A stretch of DNA of 64,000 nucleotides, taken from NCBI GenBank assembly GCA_003586115.2, contig QVOM02000053.1, positions 5,995,316-6,059,315 on the forward strand. The letters run 5' to 3'. The position numbers and the translations under genes are program-made. Shown here in pieces: positions 59,477 through 64,000 of the stretch (positions are counted from its first letter, which is position 1; the number at the start of each line of letters is the position of its first letter). The DNA comes from Salvator merianae. Taxonomy: Eukaryota > Chordata > Lepidosauria > Squamata > Teiidae. The notes under the pieces are model-generated. The model did not search any database, had not been told where the DNA came from, and worked only from the letters and a program-made list of their open reading frames with translations.

Positions 59477-59641
59477 TGGGCCTCTTGCTAGTCTTTCCTG
59501 ACACATGTGTCCCAATACCATGATTGAGCATGTGATAAGCCTAGGGAAAGACTCCAGGCACCTCAGGGTGGATAATGGTGCTGATAATGCATTCCAGCAA
59601 ACTGCCTGGAACTGTCCCTGATAGAACCGTGAAAAGGCCCT
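59477..59641. mobile_element. Short Family 1 MITE
   Basis: Left GGGCCTCTTGCTAGTCTTTC and right (reverse strand) AGGGCCTTTTCACGGTTC bound 165 bp. The minus-strand 78-codon frame is a shadow. Confidence 0.5.
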
Positions 59642-60652
59642 ATCTCTCTCCTGTGTTATAGGATCCAAGTCCATCACCACATCAAAGTAGTGCCCACCGA
59701 GGGAATAATGTTGTTGTTGTGATCATTTTTATTACTGTTATCTTCATCTAAGCATTCATTCCAAAGACCTGTTCAAGAAAAAGAAGTTAATCAAAATTAA
59801 TTTATCTTTTCTAGGCACACCGTAACACAGATAAAAACTTATATCTGTGCAATGAATAAAGATAATCAATTTGCAGCAAATAAGCCATTTTTATGAGCCT
59901 GTAATCTCTAGAATATTCCTAGAAACATATTCTTGTAATCTTTTAATTTCTGGCGATGCCATAACATTTTAATGCGGAGCCTAAGTGATGTCCCTGACCA
60001 TAACAGCAAAACACGGGAATACTGAAACACCCCCCCACCCCACCCCGGATTACATTATTTTCTTAAAGGAGTATTGTTTGAAGATAATAATCTCTTGCTA
60101 CTTAAGTCTCCCCTGAGGCCTCATTTCAATGATTTTTTTTTCTTATTCACATAATCCTCCATCAAAGATTCATTTTATCTGAAGAGGCAGATGTGATCAT
60201 CATGGAAAATTTAAATCCCATTATGCCAACTTGATGTTCTGTGGTCCAAATTGAAAACTTGAAAAAGAAAAAAAAAAAGATGTGGACAACTGATAACTGT
60301 CCTATGATCTTAACTGATTTTTAATCAGTTAATATACACAGAGTAGGCTATAAGGGTGTCAAACATGATAGCACCATTTTGGGTATACATGGAAAATTGG
60401 GTTAAGTCAGTGGTAGCTGGCTCATAAATGCTAAGCAGGCAGTAGCAACCCAGCACACAGAGAAACTGAGAACATGGGCCCACGTCCTGTTTCTCCTTCG
60501 TGAACATTTCAATTCTATTGTGCTCAGCTGGATCAATTTTCATATTGGTTTTGACAAAAGCATGATCTTAACAAAGTCTCTCCTACTACCTATTCTAACC
60601 CTTAGTTTCTGTTAGAAGAGCAGCAGAAATTTGTCTACTAGTCAGACAGCTT
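59642..60652. other. Sequence with C-rich tract
   Basis: CACCCCCCCACCCCACCCCG near 60028. No gene recognised. Confidence 0.45.
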
Positions 60653-61139
60653 GGGCCTGTTTGCACTTAGAGAGTGGAACATTCCAGGATTTGCACCTCC
60701 AAACAGCCCCAGCTGACTAGAAACTCCCCAAAGCCCACCTGGTGCTCACCTGAAGCCAACCAGCTGTGGTCAAGAAAGTTGTAGTCTCCAAGCCAACTAG
60801 CGCAATCAGGTGAGGATTGGGAAAGGTGTGTTCACACCACTTCCTGGTTCGGAATGGCGATGGGGCAGGAACTATGTGATTGGAACCCAGGTTGGGACTT
60901 TGGGGTCCAGACCCTGGCGGCCATTCGGACAGGTCCAGACACGAGTCCAGACAAAGCTCCTCTGGCTCCAGACACAGCTACTTAATGAATGCACTCCCAT
61001 TCACACTGCTTCCCCAGCTGGTGAGTTCACGAAGCGTTCCAACACTGCCAGGTGCAAAAACTCCTCACTGTACCCAATCCTGGCTGCCCTGAACCCTGTT
61101 AATTAGAACATTCTACTGTCATAAGTCTGAACAGGCCCC
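60653..61139 (+). mobile_element. Family 1 hAT-like MITE, long subfamily
   Basis: Left GGGCCTGTTTGCACTTAG and right (reverse strand) GGGGCCTGTTCAGACTTA bound 487 bp, the longest of the three aligned copies (with 52268 and 57125). Shared GTGGAACATTCCAGG inside the left end, AAGCCCACCTGGTGCTCACC, GTCAAGAAAGTTGTAGTCT, CCAGACACAGCTAC and CCTGAACCCTGTTAATTAGA. No target duplication evident. The 98- and 70-codon frames are shadows. Confidence 0.85.
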
Positions 61140-61422
61140 TTGAATCATAGAAGCAGATGGATCATGTGGGAAGACCCACGTGAGTCATAATCCAGCTTCT
61201 GCATGGGCTGATCATATGCTTTCAAAACGTTTTCCGGCAAGACATAGAGAATATGTCAGGACAAAAAGGCAGAGTGGGTAAGCTAATAATAAGGTTTCTC
61301 CTCTAACAGATATCCCCAGTCTCCTCCTGGGAGAGTGTAAGCAATGTACCACCAACAAGCAGGTAGCACTGGATATAAGAAACAAGGTGAACATTCCTCT
61401 GACCTCATTTCTAGCTGTCTTC
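61140..61422. other. Sequence without recognised features
   Basis: No element recognised. Confidence 0.4.
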
Positions 61423-61650
61423 AGGCTTTTCTGCATTGAAAGGCCTACAAATGGAATCAGTGAGTTTGCACCAGTCAGGTCCACTGACTCCAATTACAGA
61501 AAGGTGTAGATGGGATCAGTGCTGCCTGAACAACAGCTGTGGTCCAGACTAGACCATGCTGTGGCGTTGGAACACACATGTGCCTTCAAGACTCGATGCT
61601 GAGGCTTTTGAGGGCTAGGAATGAAAGGTCCTAACCTCAGACACTAAGAT
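61423..61650 (+). mobile_element. Family 1 MITE, left half
   Basis: AGGCTTTTCTGCATTGAAAG at 61423 is the left end. GGGCTAGGAATGAAAGGTCC at 61613 matches the reverse strand of 31221-31240, so it is the same subfamily as 30931-31428. The right half appears missing. Confidence 0.5.
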
Positions 61651-62144
61651 TCTATTGTAGATATAAACAGGATAAAAATAAAGGCAAATTCAGATGTTGT
61701 TGTTTTTTTAATCCCTTTCTTACACTTAGCACTTCAAGGTGTTTTTCAAGGTGCTTTTAATTTTGGGTTCCAGGGACAGACAGAAAAAAAAAATAGAATC
61801 ATCAAGATTTAACTTTTTCTAGCCCAGGTAGGCTTTTATGTAGCCTTTTGGTAGTGGTTAATCAAACAGCCCGGGTGCAACCTGACTCACCTTTGGGACA
61901 ATGTCCCTGTGAGCTCCAAGAAATGGAGATCATTTCTGAGAAAGCAAGCACAAGATTTCACTCAGAAGAGCAATTTGCTACTCATTTATACAGAAATGAG
62001 CCCTGGTGCCATTGTTCCTAGTGAGTACGTTCCGCCTTACAGCCTAAAATCAATTTTATTCAACTTGACAGTACAAAACAAAGGATTTGCATGCATACAT
62101 ATGAGTTTGACTGGCTGTAAACGAAAATAATTAAAGATACTAGA
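61651..62144. other. AT-rich sequence without recognised features
   Basis: No element recognised. Confidence 0.4.
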
Positions 62145-62300
62145 GATGTGCACTTTTTTTCCTTCCCCCCCTGGTTTGGTTCTATTCATATTGAACAACG
62201 TGAGCTGTGAACTTGTTTAAATCCAACTTCAATCAACTCAAAGCAGTTTGAAGTTCAAAAGTTTGATTAACTGTTCATCAAAAGGAACAATGGGGGAGAG
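62145..62300 (+). mobile_element. Family 2 hAT-like MITE, left part
   Basis: TAGAGATGTGCACTTTTTTT at 62145 is a good left end; TTGTTTAAATCCAACTTCAA and AAAGTTTGATTAACTG are typical interior motifs. No right end seen. Confidence 0.5.
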
Positions 62301-62403
62301 CAAGGGGAGGGGGATAAGCAGGGCCACAGTTCCACTGGAGACTCCCAAATTGGCATGGGGATCTGGGGTCCCAGTCAAATCTCAAGACAATCAGATGCAG
62401 TCT

Positions 62404-62421
62404 TGATGATGATGATGATAT
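62404..62421. repeat. (GAT)n, about six units
   Basis: GATGATGATGATGATATT; short trinucleotide repeat. Confidence 0.85.
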
Positions 62422-62544
62422 TGGACATTGCCAACTTGCTCATATGGAACAGGTGGGAGATTTTTTTAAAAAAAATCATAAAAATTCAGAGTAGCCCATA
62501 AACATCATGCCACATGCCAGGGACCTACTTGACATGCCAATTTT

Positions 62545-62830
62545 AGGGTCTGTACACACTTTTCAGACTGGCAACATGGTGCAATAGTGCAGGCATAGCT
62601 AGACTGCACCAGTCTGTGTTTGCACCCAGAAGTGAGTGTGGACACATTGTACAGGGAGCAGTCCAGCTGCTTCTGATACAGCTGTGGGGCATGATGTTGT
62701 GCTCCACACCAGGTAGTGATTGGGAGCAGCTGTAGTCTGCTCCTGATCTCCAGGGCCTCTGAAAAATGCAGAAGCATGTGACTAGTGAGTGTACCTGATA
62801 CTCACTACTTTCAAGTCTGTAAAGGCCTAT
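62545..62830 (+). mobile_element. Family 1 hAT-like MITE
   Basis: Left AGGGTCTGTACACACTTTTC and right (reverse strand) AGGCCTTTACAGACTTGAAA bound 286 bp. Interior shares GTTTGCACCCAGAAG, TGTACAGGGAGCAGTC, GATACAGCTGTGGGGCATGA and AGTAGTGATT-like segments with 10211-10315. The 147-codon minus frame through it is a shadow. Confidence 0.75.
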
Positions 62831-64000
62831 TGTAGCACCTATCATAGCCAATGTTCTGATGAAATGATCTTCCAATCTCCCCCTTAATCTATCCTGATTG
62901 TACATATTTGGTTTTGAGAAATAGATCAGTAAAATGTTCACAGTGAGACAGTGCCATAAAGCTGAAGCATGTAGCATCCTGTCCATGTGAATCAGATATC
63001 GGGGTGCAAAGCCATAACTTCTCTCAAGCTGGCAAAATTGCTAGACCTGGCTTTGATCTTCTCATCAGTCTTTTTGCTGTATTGATATAGTTGCATCATG
63101 CAGATAAATTACTGTATGTGGACTCCAGAATCTTATTTACACTTTATGTATGTGAAAGGGGATCTGTTTCATACGGTCCATACTTCCAAGTCAACAAACT
63201 AGTATGGATATCTAATGCTGTATCTGCATATTGCAGGTTTCATTCGCCATCTTCTGGACTGAAAATCAAGTTACACTGCAGTCCTAGTTTTGAATACTTT
63301 CTTAGGCTTAATGAGTGTCTAACCTTTCAGGAATTGAGGCCTCTGTAATTAGTAATAAATATTCCAGCATGAACAATAGGCATCAACATAACATTCATAA
63401 ACTTATTCCAACCACCAGGAGAGATTTCCTCCCTTGCCATCAAACTTCTTATGGCTAGAAAGTTCAACCCAAGTTAAAAGGAAGCTTCTGGCTTGACTGT
63501 GCTTATTAGCTTCTTCTAGCAGTCTTTAAAAAAAACAACAACATCAACAACAGAAAAAAACCCTAGGTGAGCAATTTTGCAGAATATGCTTCTCCAGTCT
63601 GAAGTTGTGAAGGCTTCCCTATCACTTCAGAATTCCCAATGCTTCTTGTTGCGATGTTCATAGTCAACAGTAGGACTGAGACATTAATTTTTGCCATAGT
63701 CTAGGGACTTACTTTCTGTTACCTAAATCCCTGAGCAGACTATGTTTTAGATTATTCATGTATCAGCTCATTTACCAGTGGTAGTGACATAAAGCACACA
63801 CACATTTGTGCATCAGGGAATAAACCAGTACAACTGCCTTCATTATCTATGCTACTTAACTGAAAATAAAATGGGAATTAAAAGGCAATAGCCTGACACA
63901 TTTTTTTGAGGTTTGCCTTCAAAAACCTCAGCATATTTCATTAGTACTTTTTTGTATTTCTGGTCCAGTGTTTATAAGATCTCTTAATGAAGTTGTCAGT
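62831..64000. other. AT-rich sequence without recognised features
   Basis: A-rich AACAACAACATCAACAAC at 63533-63551. No gene recognised to the window end. Confidence 0.45.

Noticed and set aside
62543..62986. 147-codon minus-strand frame
   Set aside because: Most of it overlaps a MITE with defined ends; Cys/His/Leu-rich and no domain.
1..64000. CRISPR array, operon or other prokaryotic system
   Set aside because: Sequence is clearly vertebrate-like with LINEs, SINEs and microsatellites; no regular repeat-spacer array was seen.

Overview
The window looks like non-coding DNA from an amniote, most probably a squamate reptile (lizard or gecko type). It is AT-rich and full of microsatellites. 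It carries CR1-type LINE fragments, one with the classic CTATGATT 3' tail, and BovB/RTE LINE fragments. It also has tRNA-headed SINEs (one joined to a BovB-like tail), fragments of a second CR1/L2-group LINE with an AATAAATAAA-type tail, one LTR-like block, and many short terminal-inverted-repeat DNA transposons of hAT type. BovB plus Sauria-type SINEs plus hAT MITEs is the main reason for the squamate call. No search was run, so the species call is inference.

No gene could be assigned with confidence. Most open frames are shadows of microsatellites or decayed transposons. The one exception worth testing is an open frame at 36781-37227. It contains a possible symmetric phase 1-1 exon (36842-37189, 348 bp) with protein-like composition. 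I cannot assign it to a family.

Layout: 1-7.6 kb holds a truncated hAT MITE, a CR1 fragment, a LINE tail and a CA/TG block. 7.65-8.82 kb is a BovB fragment directly followed by a CR1 copy. 9.78-10.59 kb is a nested stack of a LINE tail, a (TA)n, a MITE and a second MITE. 11.5-14.1 kb has (GGAA)n, a foldback element, (CCTTT)n and a Sauria-like SINE. 15.1-15.4 kb is an LTR. 17.9-18.5 kb is an old CR1, followed by a (GAA)47 array at 19.9 kb. 22.6-24.7 kb has a MITE, a SINE and a hAT MITE with a perfect 8-bp target duplication. 29.9-31.4 kb has a MITE end with a 230-bp polypyrimidine tract and another MITE. 35-37.2 kb has a MITE, a LINE tail and the candidate exon. 44.5-51.1 kb has MITEs and two antisense L2-like LINE fragments. 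52.3-53.1 kb has a MITE plus two strong hairpins. 54 kb is a BovB reverse-transcriptase remnant. 55.3-62.8 kb has seven MITE copies or parts. The rest is AT-rich sequence in which I recognise nothing.

The most interesting system-level signal is the large non-autonomous hAT-like family here called Family 1 (ends near GGGCCTNTTTGCACTT). Several copies carry a hairpin just inside one end, with a different sequence but similar shape in different copies. The loop appears inverted between two copies, and several termini contain a consensus 5' splice site (GTAAGT).
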